Below are positions 25,884-34,721 of a DNA stretch of 64,000 nucleotides, piece after piece (the stretch's first letter is position 1; each line of letters begins with the position of its first letter). A program made the position numbers and the translations under genes. Origin of the DNA: JAJCYL01 sp965206015 (GTDB taxonomy: Bacteria > Bacteroidota > Bacteroidia > Cytophagales > Cyclobacteriaceae); NCBI GenBank assembly GCA_965206015.1, contig CBDBIW010000013.1, positions 1-64,000 on the forward strand, given 5' to 3'. A model generated the notes under the pieces. The model worked only from the letters and a program-made list of their open reading frames with translations, was not told the origin of the DNA and did no database searches.

Positions 25884-28010
25884 TTATGATTTGACCTCTT
25901 TTTCAACGACCTTTTTCTTTGCTTTGGTTGTTTTCGGTTTCATTTTGGCTACACCATTTTCCTTGGCCGTAACTTTTACTGAATCTGCAACTGCAACTTT
26001 GGTAGCCCCTTTTTTCGAGTTGTCCTTAGCCTTCTTAGGTTTGGTTTCTGGCTCAACGCCATTAGTAAAGGCTTGATATGGGGTCTCTCTTTTAAATGGT
26101 CTTTTCCCAATTAAGTGCTCCAAATCTGATTGGAATATAATTTCCTTTTCCAACAGTTCCTGAGCTACTATTTCTAATTCTTTCTTCTTTTTGGTAAGCA
26201 GCTTCTTTGTTCGGTCATAAGATTTCTCGACAATGGCTTTGACTTCACTGTCAATAATTTGCGCAGTGGTTTCAGAATAAGGCTTGGTGAAATTGTAGTC
26301 CGATTGTTTTGAATCGTAATAAGAGATATTGCCAATCTTATCATTCATACCATACAAAGTAACCATACTGTAGGCCAGTTTAGTAATCCGTTCAAGATCA
26401 CTCAAAGCACCAGTCGAAATTTTACCAAAAGTCAATTGTTCGGCAGCTCTTCCGCCTAGAGTCATACACATCTCATCCAGTAATTGCTCTGATTGATAAA
26501 GAAATTGTTCTTTAGGCAGATATTGGGCGTAACCTAATGCAGCGACGCCGCGAGGAACAATACTCACTTTAACTAAAGGATCGGCATGCTCGAGATACCA
26601 TCCGGCCACTGCATGACCAGCCTCGTGATAGGCTACAATTCTTTTCTCTTCAGGGCTTATAATCTTGCTCTTTTTTTCTAGTCCGCCAATTACCCTATCA
26701 ATGGCATCCTGAAAATCCTGCATATCAACCGCATCTTTTTCGTTTCTGGCTGCAATTAATGCAGCCTCATTACAGACATTAGCAATTTCTGCACCAGCAA
26801 ATCCCGGAGTCTGGGCTGCCAATTTCCTTGCATCCACATCTTTGGCCATTTTCAATGGTTTCAAGTGCACCTTGAATATAGCTTCCCTACCTACAATGTC
26901 TGGTTTGTCAATACTGATTTGCCGGTCAAACCTTCCTGGCCTGAGTAGTGCCGAATCCAATACATCAGGTCTGTTAGTTGCTGCTAAAATGATAACTCCG
27001 GAATCAGTACCGAAGCCGTCCATTTCAACTAACAACGAGTTTAAAGTATTTTCACGCTCATCGTTTGACCCAGGCATTTGTCCCCTGCCTCTTGACCGTC
27101 CAATGGCGTCTATCTCATCAATAAAAACAATGCAAGGAGCTTTTTCCTTAGCTTGCTTGAATAGGTCTCTTACACGGGCTGCACCAACTCCTACAAACAT
27201 TTCCACGAAGTCAGATCCGGAAAGCGTAAAGAAGGGTACCGCGGCTTCCCCGGCAACTGCTTTTGCCAATAAGGTTTTACCTGTTCCGGGAGGTCCCACC
27301 AGTAAAGCTCCCTTGGGAATCTTACCACCCAACGTGGTAAACTTACTTGGTGTCTTTAAGAAGTCGACGATCTCTTTAATCTCTTCTTTAGCTTCTTCGA
27401 GGCCTGCGGCATCAGCGAAGGTGATCTTCACTTTGTTCTCTGCATCGAATAACGCTGCTTTAGATTTCCCAATGTTGAAAATCTGACCCCCGGGTCCTCC
27501 CTGACCAGTCATTTTTCGCATCAAAAACCAAAAACCAAATAATATGAGAAACAAAAAGCCCCAATTAAATAGTATGCTTGTGAAATCTGACCGGTCATCA
27601 GGAGTATAATCTATACGGTCATTTTCGGATAGCTTGGCTGCTGTTTCTCTGAACTTCTTGTCAAAAACTTCCAGTGAGGCGATCTTCAGCTTGTAATGTG
27701 GTCCTTGAGAAAAGGAGAAAAGGCTCCTGTTTTCAAGTTCTACCTTGTAGTTAGGCTTGCTGATGACTTCAGGTCTAAGCGTTATCTCCACAAAATTCTG
27801 ATTCCTGATGAGTACAATCTCCTTTACATCACCATCAATCATCATTTGCTCAAAGCGCTTATAACTAATATCGACGGTAGCAGTACTCTTATTAAAGTAT
27901 GTTACTCCAAAGATCAGCACTAGTAATGCAGCTATCACCCAAACCTGATAATTAGGTTTCTGGGGAACATTTGAAAGTAAATTCTTCTTTTTTAAAGGTT
28001 TATCCGGCAT
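25884..28010 (-). CDS. ftsH: ATP-dependent zinc metalloprotease FtsH
   Basis: Membrane-anchored AAA+ protease that degrades misfolded and regulatory membrane proteins. Two N-terminal membrane helices (VWVIAALLVLIFGVTYF at about 26-42 and SILFNWGFLFLILFGFWFLM at about 145-164) frame the periplasmic domain. The AAA domain has Walker A GPPGTGKTLLAKA, Walker B IVFIDEIDAIG, and the second region of homology ATNRPDVLDSALLRPGRFDR. The zinc site is HEAGH. The C-terminal tail is unusually long and Lys-rich (ETKPKKAKDNSKKGATK to KKVVEKEVKS), as in several Bacteroidota. It lies 61 bp downstream of rsfS, as in most of the phylum. Confidence 0.97.
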   Translation of the reverse strand: MPDKPLKKKNLLSNVPQKPNYQVWVIAALLVLIFGVTYFNKSTATVDISYKRFEQMMIDGDVKEIVLIRNQNFVEITLRPEVISKPNYKVELENRSLFSFSQGPHYKLKIASLEVFDKKFRETAAKLSENDRIDYTPDDRSDFTSILFNWGFLFLILFGFWFLMRKMTGQGGPGGQIFNIGKSKAALFDAENKVKITFADAAGLEEAKEEIKEIVDFLKTPSKFTTLGGKIPKGALLVGPPGTGKTLLAKAVAGEAAVPFFTLSGSDFVEMFVGVGAARVRDLFKQAKEKAPCIVFIDEIDAIGRSRGRGQMPGSNDERENTLNSLLVEMDGFGTDSGVIILAATNRPDVLDSALLRPGRFDRQISIDKPDIVGREAIFKVHLKPLKMAKDVDARKLAAQTPGFAGAEIANVCNEAALIAARNEKDAVDMQDFQDAIDRVIGGLEKKSKIISPEEKRIVAYHEAGHAVAGWYLEHADPLVKVSIVPRGVAALGYAQYLPKEQFLYQSEQLLDEMCMTLGGRAAEQLTFGKISTGALSDLERITKLAYSMVTLYGMNDKIGNISYYDSKQSDYNFTKPYSETTAQIIDSEVKAIVEKSYDRTKKLLTKKKKELEIVAQELLEKEIIFQSDLEHLIGKRPFKRETPYQAFTNGVEPETKPKKAKDNSKKGATKVAVADSVKVTAKENGVAKMKPKTTKAKKKVVEKEVKS

Positions 28011-28071
28011 CCTAAATTCTGATCAATATTAAAATATTTCTAACGCTTATCCGTAGATATGGTTTTGCCCT

Positions 28072-28455
28072 TCAACTGTCCAAACTACTATCTACATCAA
28101 CAATCTTGGCATCACCCCACAATTCTTCAAGTGCATAAAAATCTCTTTTCGTTTGGCTGAAAACATGAGCTACTACGTTCACATAATCAACCAGTATCCA
28201 ATCTTTAAATTGTTTCCCCTCCTTTTGCCAGGGATGTTGGCCGCTACTTTTAAAAACTTCTTCCTCCAGAGAATCTGCTATGGCTTCAACCTGAATATCT
28301 GATGTACCAGAGCAAATAACGAAGTAATCAGTAACGGCGTTTTTTATCTCTCTCAAATCAAGAACTTTCACGCTACGGGCCTTCTTCTCAATCATTCCCT
28401 TCACCACTAAATCTTTAATCTCCGAAGATTTTACAGCCCCGTTTTTTTTATGCAT
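28072..28455 (-). CDS. rsfS: Ribosome silencing factor RsfS
   Basis: 127 residues, normal for the family. Binds ribosomal protein uL14 and blocks subunit joining in starvation. Family motifs are clear: VKVLDLREIKNAVTDYFVIC, SGTSDIQVEAIADSLEE, WILVDYVNVVAHVFSQTKRD and YALEELWGDAK. Divergent from birA (40-bp gap) and followed by ftsH, the standard Bacteroidota order. Confidence 0.96.
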   Translation of the reverse strand: MHKKNGAVKSSEIKDLVVKGMIEKKARSVKVLDLREIKNAVTDYFVICSGTSDIQVEAIADSLEEEVFKSSGQHPWQKEGKQFKDWILVDYVNVVAHVFSQTKRDFYALEELWGDAKIVDVDSSLDS

Positions 28456-28495
28456 CCGCTGCTTTTACTTTACATGTAAAAATACTAAAAATATA

Positions 28496-29251
28496 GTGAA
28501 TAAATTCTTTGCCAATTCTTTATTCGTGGGCAAAAAACTGGAAATACTGCCACATTGTCACAGCACCAACCGGGTCGCGGTTAAAATGGTAACGCATGCA
28601 AAGCCACCGGAAGGAACAATTGTTCTTACAGAAAATCAAACTTCGGGTAAAGGTCAGCGTGGGAATCAATGGGAATCAGAGTCCAGCCAAAACTTAACAT
28701 TCTCAATCATTTTTTATCCCGGATTCCTTTTCATTAAAGATCAATTTTATCTCAATATGATTGCATCCCTGGCCGTAGTTGACGCTTTAAAGATTTTTAT
28801 AGCCAATAGAATCAAAGTTAAATGGCCCAATGATGTTTATGTTAATGACAAGAAGATTTGTGGTATCCTCATTGAGAACACATTAAAAGGAACGGTTATA
28901 GAACATTCGGTAGTTGGGATAGGTTTAAATGTGAATCAAAGTGAGTTCTCTATTGAAAAAGCAACCTCGATGGCAGATTTAACATTGATAAGCTATGATT
29001 TGAATGACGTATTTAATCAGGTTATTCTATCAATTGAAAAATACTATCTATTGCTTAGGCAAGGTGGTCTCAAAAGTATAAGGCAGGTTTATTTAGAGAA
29101 TCTCTATTGGATGAATGAAATGCACTTATTCGAATCCAATGAAATTTTCAGTGGGCAAATAGTAGATATTGATGAAGTAGGAAGATTAATAGTGGAATCA
29201 GGTTCAGAAAGAGGTGCCTACGGCTATAAAGAGATCAAATTTCTCAAATAA
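28496..29251 (+). CDS. birA: Biotin--[acetyl-CoA-carboxylase] ligase (no DNA-binding domain)
   Basis: Attaches biotin to the carboxyl carrier protein of acetyl-CoA carboxylase. 251 residues, the short form without the N-terminal helix-turn-helix, so not a repressor. The GTG start gives VNKFFANSLFVGKKLEILPH, which matches the usual N-terminus in this phylum (FANTLFxGK...CHSTN). The biotinyl-AMP loop reads SGKGQRGNQWESE, followed by KWPNDVYVNDKKICGILIEN and VVGIGLNVNQ. Divergent from rsfS. Confidence 0.95.
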   Translation: MNKFFANSLFVGKKLEILPHCHSTNRVAVKMVTHAKPPEGTIVLTENQTSGKGQRGNQWESESSQNLTFSIIFYPGFLFIKDQFYLNMIASLAVVDALKIFIANRIKVKWPNDVYVNDKKICGILIENTLKGTVIEHSVVGIGLNVNQSEFSIEKATSMADLTLISYDLNDVFNQVILSIEKYYLLLRQGGLKSIRQVYLENLYWMNEMHLFESNEIFSGQIVDIDEVGRLIVESGSERGAYGYKEIKFLK

Positions 29252-29314
29252 GTGGTGAATTATAAATTCAATGCTAATCTGAGTGCCTTTTTCTTATTTT
29301 TGCGGTCGTTTTTC

Positions 29315-29404
29315 AATATTCATTATTCAATCAATATTCATTATTCAATCAATATTCATTATTCAATCAATATTCATTATTCAATCAATATTCATTATTC
29401 AATT
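29315..29404. repeat. Five tandem copies of an 18-bp unit before an Omp85-family gene
   Basis: The unit aatattcattattcaatc runs from 29315 to 29404; four copies are exact and the fifth differs only at its last base. It lies 31 bp before the chosen start at 29435. A box TATTTTTG (29295-29302, TAnnTTTG type) lies just upstream, which would place the array in the 5' untranslated leader. Translated in the frame of the gene, the units read NIHYSI, so any copy number stays in frame. Confidence 0.95.
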
Positions 29405-29434
29405 CATTTCAAAATTGGATTAGACGGGAATGTA

Positions 29435-30901
29435 ATGCGGGGCGGAGTTTTTCTCATTATCATCTCTATCTTTCTTGCGGATCTGGCATTTTCCCAGAGC
29501 AAGAAGGAATTACGTGTGCTATCGGATAGTCTGGAAATGAAAGTACCGGAAGACACCTTGCCAAAGCACCAGGTTGTCATTACTGACATCTTTATTACTG
29601 GTAATAAAAAAACTAAAAAGGGCTATATTCTGAGAGAGTTAAGTGTCAAACGAGGTGACACCATCGCTTACAATCAGCTGCGGATACAACTTAATCGAGA
29701 TGAGGAGAAAGTCTTTAACCTTCGACTTTTTGAAGAAAGCATAGCCACTATTATCGATCAGGGGGATAATGAAGTCATTATTGAGCTCAAAGTCGCTGAA
29801 CGATGGTTTGTCTGGCCACTCCCGATCTTTCGGCTTGCTGACCGTAATTTTAATGCCTGGTGGAATACCAGAGAAAGAGACTTTAGCCGACTTATTTATG
29901 GACTGACCCTTGATCATTCCAATATCAGGGGACGAGGGGAAAGCCTTCGGCTCACAGCTCAATTCGGGTTTACCCGGAACCTTCAACTATTTTATAGCAT
30001 TCCTTATATTGACAAGCAAAAGAAAGTAGGTTTTGCTACTCTATTTGGGTTTACAGAATTCAAAAACCTGGCCTATCAAACCACAGCAAATACACTTGAT
30101 TTCTTAGACAGTGATGATCTGGGCACTGTCAATACATTCCGAAAAGCATTCACTGGTGTCGGTGCATTTACCTATCGACCCAACTTCTTCACACGGCATG
30201 GGTTTACATTGGGATACTCACAAAATAATGTGGCGGACACTATTCCAGCACTCAATCCCAATTATTTGGGTGATGGAAGAACAAATCAAAAATATCTGTG
30301 GCTATCCTACAACCTGATTTATGATAACAGGGATTTGGTATACTACCCCCTGAAGGGTTCTCAATTCAATCTCCAAGCAAGCAGGCAAGGTATTGGTGCA
30401 TTTAATGACCTGGGAATTTGGTCAACCGAAGTGTCCTACGCCAAGTTTTTCGATTTGGGGAAGAATTTCTATTTTGCAACGAGAGGCCAGATAAGTGCCA
30501 CAGGACCTTTTGACCAACCATTTGTTAATCAGCAACGACTTGGTTTTTTTAGAAACTTCGTAAGAGGATATGAGTTGTCGGTGGTAGAAAGCCCGCTATA
30601 TCTTTTGAATAGAAATACCTTTAGAAAAAAACTATTCAATAAGGTCTTCAAGATTAGAAATTTCACAAGATTAGATCAGTTTGCCAAGTTACCTCTTGGC
30701 TTTTATCTCACGGCTTTCATTGACACCGGCTGGGCTGAAAAATATCCTAATGAAATCTCCAAGTTTAATAATATACTGTTGTCAGGCACAGGTGTTGGCC
30801 TCGACATCGTGACTTTTTATGACGTTGTTATCCGGTTGGAGTATTCCTGTAACCTTGAAAAGGAAACCCACTTCTTTCTCAATGTAAGGGCAGCCATTTA
30901 A
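29435..30901 (+). CDS. Omp85/BamA-TamA-family outer-membrane protein with a POTRA domain
   Basis: 489 residues from ATG 29435 (MRGGVFLIIISIFLADLAFS, signal peptide). An open frame extends upstream to a GTG at 29252, but that stretch is mostly the 18-bp repeat array and is unlikely to be protein. One POTRA-like domain (about 50-135: VVITDIFITGNKKTKKGYIL, LRIQLNRDEEKVFNLRLFEE, IIELKVAERWFVWPLP) precedes a 16-strand-type barrel (YGLTLDHSNIRGRGESLRLT, LWLSYNLIYDNRDLVYYPLK, GFFRNFVRGYE, LLSGTGVGLDIVTFYDVVIR) ending in an aromatic-rich strand. It probably inserts or exports outer-membrane proteins, but it is too short for BamA itself. The exact partner is unknown. Confidence 0.88.
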   Translation: MRGGVFLIIISIFLADLAFSQSKKELRVLSDSLEMKVPEDTLPKHQVVITDIFITGNKKTKKGYILRELSVKRGDTIAYNQLRIQLNRDEEKVFNLRLFEESIATIIDQGDNEVIIELKVAERWFVWPLPIFRLADRNFNAWWNTRERDFSRLIYGLTLDHSNIRGRGESLRLTAQFGFTRNLQLFYSIPYIDKQKKVGFATLFGFTEFKNLAYQTTANTLDFLDSDDLGTVNTFRKAFTGVGAFTYRPNFFTRHGFTLGYSQNNVADTIPALNPNYLGDGRTNQKYLWLSYNLIYDNRDLVYYPLKGSQFNLQASRQGIGAFNDLGIWSTEVSYAKFFDLGKNFYFATRGQISATGPFDQPFVNQQRLGFFRNFVRGYELSVVESPLYLLNRNTFRKKLFNKVFKIRNFTRLDQFAKLPLGFYLTAFIDTGWAEKYPNEISKFNNILLSGTGVGLDIVTFYDVVIRLEYSCNLEKETHFFLNVRAAI

Positions 30902-31089
30902 ACAATCTCTGATTTAAGGTGTTGTTTACCGGGGTAGTTTTGAAGTATTAGCACCTGGTCATATTTTACCTTGTTTTTATATAGTACAAGAGTACTATTC
31001 CACTCTTCGGTCTATTTGCAATACTCCCCAACAGTCAGACCACTGCGTTAGTTAGAAAAGAGGTTTAATTGTTAAAAAGAAGAAAGGAA

Positions 31090-31375
31090 ATGGGAGTAAA
31101 AAGAAGTAGGCAAAAATTCAATGCAGGTAGTAAGAGCGTAAAGTGAGCTGTCAAGTCTGTGCCCGGGCAGTCTTTACAGCGCACCAAAAGGAGAGCATGA
31201 GCAAAATCTCACCTTGATGAAATTACTCGATAAGCACCATCTGGACCATCCTGTGGAAAAGGGGTATTACAAAGGCAGGATTTTCTTCCTTTACAGGGCT
31301 ATAAGCTCAATGAGAAACGGGTAGGCCGAAAGATTCCTGCCGGATTGTATCAAAAACCAGTGGCAGCATGATTTT
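31090..31375 (+). mobile_element. IS3-family remnant (orfA start joined to orfB N-terminal region)
   Basis: MGVKRSRQKFNAGSKSVK (31090-31143) resembles the start of IS3 orfA. It is followed at once by LSSLCPGSLYSAPKGEHEQN then LTLMKLLDKHHLDHPVE (31148-31250), and after a frameshift FLPLQGYKLNEKRVGRKI, the typical N-terminal part of IS3 OrfB (HTH_21-like region). The rest of orfA and the DDE catalytic core are gone. The surrounding spacers (30902-31089 and 31376-31557) hold no gene I can see. Confidence 0.75.
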
Positions 31376-31557
31376 TTCTCTTCAAAAAGTATCCGGACAA
31401 AAGAAAAATAACAGCTGGATTTCAATTAAGAAAACCTGAAAAGTGGTCGGGCGATTGGGAAATACTTCAGATTCCATATAAAAGCCCTCCTCCTTGAATT
31501 TCAATTGGCCCAAGCCACCTGCCTATATATATTTAGGTTTCCAGTAAAATACCAATT

Positions 31558-32091
31558 ATGAGAATTAGCCTTTTAATGATTTTATGCTGTATCACACTCT
31601 CCCTTACAGCGCAAAAAAAGATTACTGTCGAAGACATCTACCAAGGTGTATTCCAGGAAAAACCAGTTGATGATATCAGATGGATGAAAGACGGGCGTTT
31701 CTATACCGCTCTTGACGGAAATAGAATTGTCAAGTATGATGTGACCAATGGTGCCAAAGTGAAAGTGCTCATCAATGGAGACAATACCCACCCCACTCTT
31801 GTTACACTGAAAAGATATCTCCAAAGACCACAGGATAATGCTTCAGGGTATGATGACAATTCCCCGCTAATTCACGCTTCAAAGTTGAAGGGAAAATTCC
31901 TATTGGTGCATGGCACGGGTGATGACAATGTGCATTTCCAAAATTCAATAGCCTTACAGGACGAATTAATCCTTCATGGCAAACAATTTCAAAGTTTCTA
32001 TTATCCCAATCGAGCACATGGCATTGGCGATTACAATGCCAGGGTACACCTTTACACAATGATGACCAAGTTCGTTTTAAACAACCTTTAA
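31558..32091 (+). pseudogene. S9 (dipeptidyl peptidase IV-type) peptidase with a large internal in-frame deletion
   Basis: The 177-residue frame joins the two ends of a protein normally about 700-740 residues long. The N-terminus has a signal peptide (MRISLLMILCCITLSLTAQ) and KKITVEDIYQGVFQEKPVDD, the DPP IV start. From about residue 84 it jumps to the C-terminus: RYLQRPQDNASGYDDNSPLI, LLVHGTGDDNVHFQNSIALQ, YPNRAHGIGDYNARVHLYTM. The catalytic Asp (GTGDDNVH) and His (NRAHGI) remain, but the propeller and the nucleophile motif GWSYGG are lost, so it cannot be an active peptidase. The open frame and signal peptide mean a small secreted product could still be made. Confidence 0.85.
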
Positions 32092-32092
32092 T

Positions 32093-32533
32093 ATGACTAC
32101 TGAGGATTTAAACGAACTTTTCAAAAGAGATCCGGGCAAGCTAAAGGCTGAGATTGAGCAATATCCAGCGGATGAGAGTCTTTGGGAAGTTGCTGATGGT
32201 ATTTCGAACTCTGGTGGAAACTTATTTGCACATTTATTGGGTAACCTTCGTTTCTACAGCGGTTGTAACCTGACCAACGGTGGCTATGTTAGAAACAGGG
32301 ATCTTGAGTTTTCAGTGAAGGGCTTCCCAAAATCAGCACTAACTGCAGAAATAGAACAAACTCAAAAGGCTGTCTCCGCAGCTTGGGATAAACTTCAAAC
32401 TGACAAATTCAATTCCACATACGAAGGTGATCCTTTCTTTGAGAATTGGGCAATAGGATTAGTTTTATTGCATCTCCATGCCCACCCAGGCTATCATTTA
32501 GGGCAATTGAATTATCATGGAAGGCTTATTTAA
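32093..32533 (+). CDS. DinB-family (DUF1572-like) protein
   Basis: 146-residue four-helix-bundle protein of the DinB superfamily. The putative metal histidines are in the first helix region (GGNLFAHLLGNLRFYSGCNL) and the C-terminal motif HLHAHPGYHLGQLNYHGRLI. Members include thiol-dependent transferases (bacillithiol S-transferases), but most Bacteroidota members are uncharacterised. The start ATG comes one base after the stop of the broken S9 peptidase, so it was probably translated from the same transcript. Confidence 0.85.
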   Translation: MTTEDLNELFKRDPGKLKAEIEQYPADESLWEVADGISNSGGNLFAHLLGNLRFYSGCNLTNGGYVRNRDLEFSVKGFPKSALTAEIEQTQKAVSAAWDKLQTDKFNSTYEGDPFFENWAIGLVLLHLHAHPGYHLGQLNYHGRLI

Positions 32534-32542
32534 CCTGATACC

Positions 32543-33880
32543 TTGAAAAGATGGTTTAAAATTATTGCAATAGTCATTCTTGGAGTGATCGTGCTTGGGT
32601 TTTCACTGCTCACAACCATTGACAGAACTCCTCTCCAAGAGACTACATTTTACAAAACTACCCTCGACAGGCTTGATTCATTAGCTGACATAGATCTTAA
32701 CGATGAAGGCGACACACTCAAAGTAGGCTGGGCAAAAGTTAACCTCACTCCTGATTTCACCACCTCATTAGCTGGTTATGGAATTAGCGAGTTTGATTCC
32801 GTCCGGGATTCGGTCTGGGTACGGGCGTTTGTATTTGATAATGGGCTACAAACCATTGCACTATTGACTCCTGACTTACTCATCTTCCCTCCTACAGTTA
32901 AGAGCATTCTCGAAGCACAATTGAAGACAATTGGTGTGAACGCTATTCAATACACTGCTACACATACCCACCATAGCCTCGGCAACTGGCATCCCGGATT
33001 GGCAGGGAGGTTGTTTGCCGGACCATATGACCAGACCACAGTAGATTGGATTGCAGCCAAAAGTATTGAGGCCATCAAAATGGCCAAATCAAAGCTTTTG
33101 AAAACTAAAATCGGATATGCCGCTGTTCAGGCCGAAGGCCTGGTCTACAATCGATTGACAGACAGCCTGGGTACTACTGATCCCTGGCTCCGGTTCATAA
33201 TGATGAAACAAGATTCCGGTCAATCAACTATTCTCACTTCTTTTTCCGCTCATGCCACCATTATATCAAGAGATACTTACGCCATACACCGGGATTATCC
33301 CGGCAAATTGGTTGATGAATTAGAGAAAATTCCCGGAATTGATTTCGGCACATTTATAGCCGGAGCAGTTGGAAGTCAAGGTCCTGCCGGAGAAGGGGTT
33401 GGAGAAGAAAAAGCTGATTACACTGCTGGCTCGGCGGCATCTCAAATACAGCTGATTGCTAATGTTCTTCAACCACAATACACAAATAGATTAAAGCACA
33501 CCTCAATTGATGTTGATCTTCGCGAACCCCATGTAAGAATTAACCAATCATTGAGATTACAACCCTGGGTTTTTAACCAATTATTTGGTGCGTATTCAGC
33601 TTCAATCACCGCTTTGAAAATAGGAGACAACTTATTAATTGGTACACCCTGTGATTATTCTGGAGAGCTCATTGCACCATTAGATAGCCTTGCCAGATCT
33701 AATGGAATTAATCTTATGGTAAATAGTTTCAATGGAGAGTACATAGGATACATTACTAAAGATGCCTGGTATGAATTGGACAAGTATGAAACACGTACTA
33801 TGAATTGGTTTGGTCCACAAAACGGAGAGTATTTTGATGATGTTATCAAACGAATTATTGAATTGAGCGGGTCGAATTGA
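32543..33880 (+). CDS. Neutral/alkaline ceramidase-like membrane-anchored hydrolase
   Basis: 445 residues from a TTG start, nine bases after the DinB gene; the nearby ATG at 32551 runs into a stop. An N-terminal anchor helix (FKIIAIVILGVIVLGFSLLT) precedes a domain with the N-terminal signature of neutral ceramidases (VGWAKVNLTPDFTTSLAGYG, YTATHTHHSLGNWHPGLAG). The His pair in THTHH fits the zinc site. The family's nucleophile motif (GDVSPN) is replaced by GAVGSQGPAGEG, so the substrate may not be ceramide. Intact and probably co-transcribed with dinB. Confidence 0.8.
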   Translation: MKRWFKIIAIVILGVIVLGFSLLTTIDRTPLQETTFYKTTLDRLDSLADIDLNDEGDTLKVGWAKVNLTPDFTTSLAGYGISEFDSVRDSVWVRAFVFDNGLQTIALLTPDLLIFPPTVKSILEAQLKTIGVNAIQYTATHTHHSLGNWHPGLAGRLFAGPYDQTTVDWIAAKSIEAIKMAKSKLLKTKIGYAAVQAEGLVYNRLTDSLGTTDPWLRFIMMKQDSGQSTILTSFSAHATIISRDTYAIHRDYPGKLVDELEKIPGIDFGTFIAGAVGSQGPAGEGVGEEKADYTAGSAASQIQLIANVLQPQYTNRLKHTSIDVDLREPHVRINQSLRLQPWVFNQLFGAYSASITALKIGDNLLIGTPCDYSGELIAPLDSLARSNGINLMVNSFNGEYIGYITKDAWYELDKYETRTMNWFGPQNGEYFDDVIKRIIELSGSN

Positions 33881-33977
33881 ACCTTAGCCGTTTATATATT
33901 CTTGTTTTTCGGAGGATACTCATTAGTTATTTTTGGAATGTGCCGCTTTTCAAAAAAAGGCGTAAAAAACGATTTAC

Positions 33978-34620
33978 ATGAATCTACTTTTAATCATACT
34001 GTTTGATGTCCTGGCCTATTTAGGATCGATTTAATAGGATCGATTCCAACGTCAGTATAATTAGGCAAACATTATTTCAAATTAGATCTTAGAAAGCACG
34101 GAAGCGGAAATCCCGGAGCCACAAACACTTTTCGGGTATTGGGAAAAAGGCCTGGTACCATTGTATTGTTTGGGGACATTCTAAAAGGGGCACTGGCAAC
34201 AACTTTTGCCGTCTTAATGTTTCGACTTGACCTCATTTATGCCGATGACCTTATTCGTTTTCGGTTGCTGTTTGGCATACTGGCAATATTCGGACACATA
34301 TTTTCAGTATTCCTCCAATTCAAAGGCGGCAAAGGCGTTGCTACTTTATTGGGAATGACATTGGCAATAGCCCCAGAAGGTGCCTTAACTTCAATTGTAG
34401 TTTTTCTGGCGGCAGTCTATTTATCCAAAATATGTATTGGTAGGATCAATGATCGGGGCTTTGGCTTTTCCATTGACATTGATAACACTACCAGCTCTAA
34501 AACCTGAAGATTCAATATTGGTCACTTATGGATTTGTTCTTACAATAATGATAATATGGACCCATAGAAAAAATATTCTGAGACTATTTAAAGGGCAGGA
34601 GAATAAGACTTATCTAATCC
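33978..34620 (+). pseudogene. plsY: Broken plsY (glycerol-3-phosphate acyltransferase) gene
   Basis: Pieces in three frames rebuild PlsY: MNLLLIILFDVLAYLGSI, then PTSV(stop)LGKHYFKLDLRKHGSGN then PGATNTFRVLGKRPGTIVLF and FLQFKGGKGVATLLG, then VGSMIGALAFPLTLITLPAL to WTHRKNILRLFKGQENKTYL. There are three lesions: a 14-bp tandem duplication at 34021-34048, a TAA at 34058-34060 where Trp is expected, and one extra A in AAAA at 34427-34430. Codon 1 to the end otherwise fits the normal length (about 210 residues). PlsY acylates glycerol-3-phosphate at the inner membrane using acyl-phosphate. The last frame has no stop and runs into the dipeptidase gene. An intact acyltransferase should exist elsewhere. 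Confidence 0.88.
34021..34048. repeat. 14-bp tandem duplication that breaks plsY
   Basis: taggatcgatttaa (34021-34034) is followed by taggatcgattcca (34035-34048), sharing 11 leading bases. Removing one 14-bp unit restores the PlsY reading LAYLGSIPTSV. Confidence 0.85.
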
Positions 34621-34721
34621 CGGGAAATCAGCTAGGAGTTAAGCATCCCAATAACTTAACTTTCATTTTCAAATCTCTGCCTATCTTTCATAATTTGGCA
34701 GCCCATAAATTCAACACAAAA

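Noticed and set aside
26842..27486. 214-residue plus-strand ORF opposite ftsH
   Set aside because: It lies wholly inside ftsH on the other strand, has no recognisable family and reflects codon bias of the real gene.
29315..29404. CRISPR-like array (five repeats)
   Set aside because: The 18-bp units are directly adjacent without spacers, and no cas genes are present.
29252..29434. N-terminal extension of the Omp85-family gene with five NIHYSI repeats as protein
   Set aside because: It starts from a GTG right after the birA stop, consists mainly of the 18-bp DNA repeat and would put a normal signal peptide at residue 62. ATG 29435 is the better start.
34437..34721. N-terminal membrane extension of the M20 dipeptidase
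   Set aside because: The residues match the C-terminus of PlsY, so this is read-through of a broken neighbour and not part of the dipeptidase. I kept the fusion only as a possibility in the findings.
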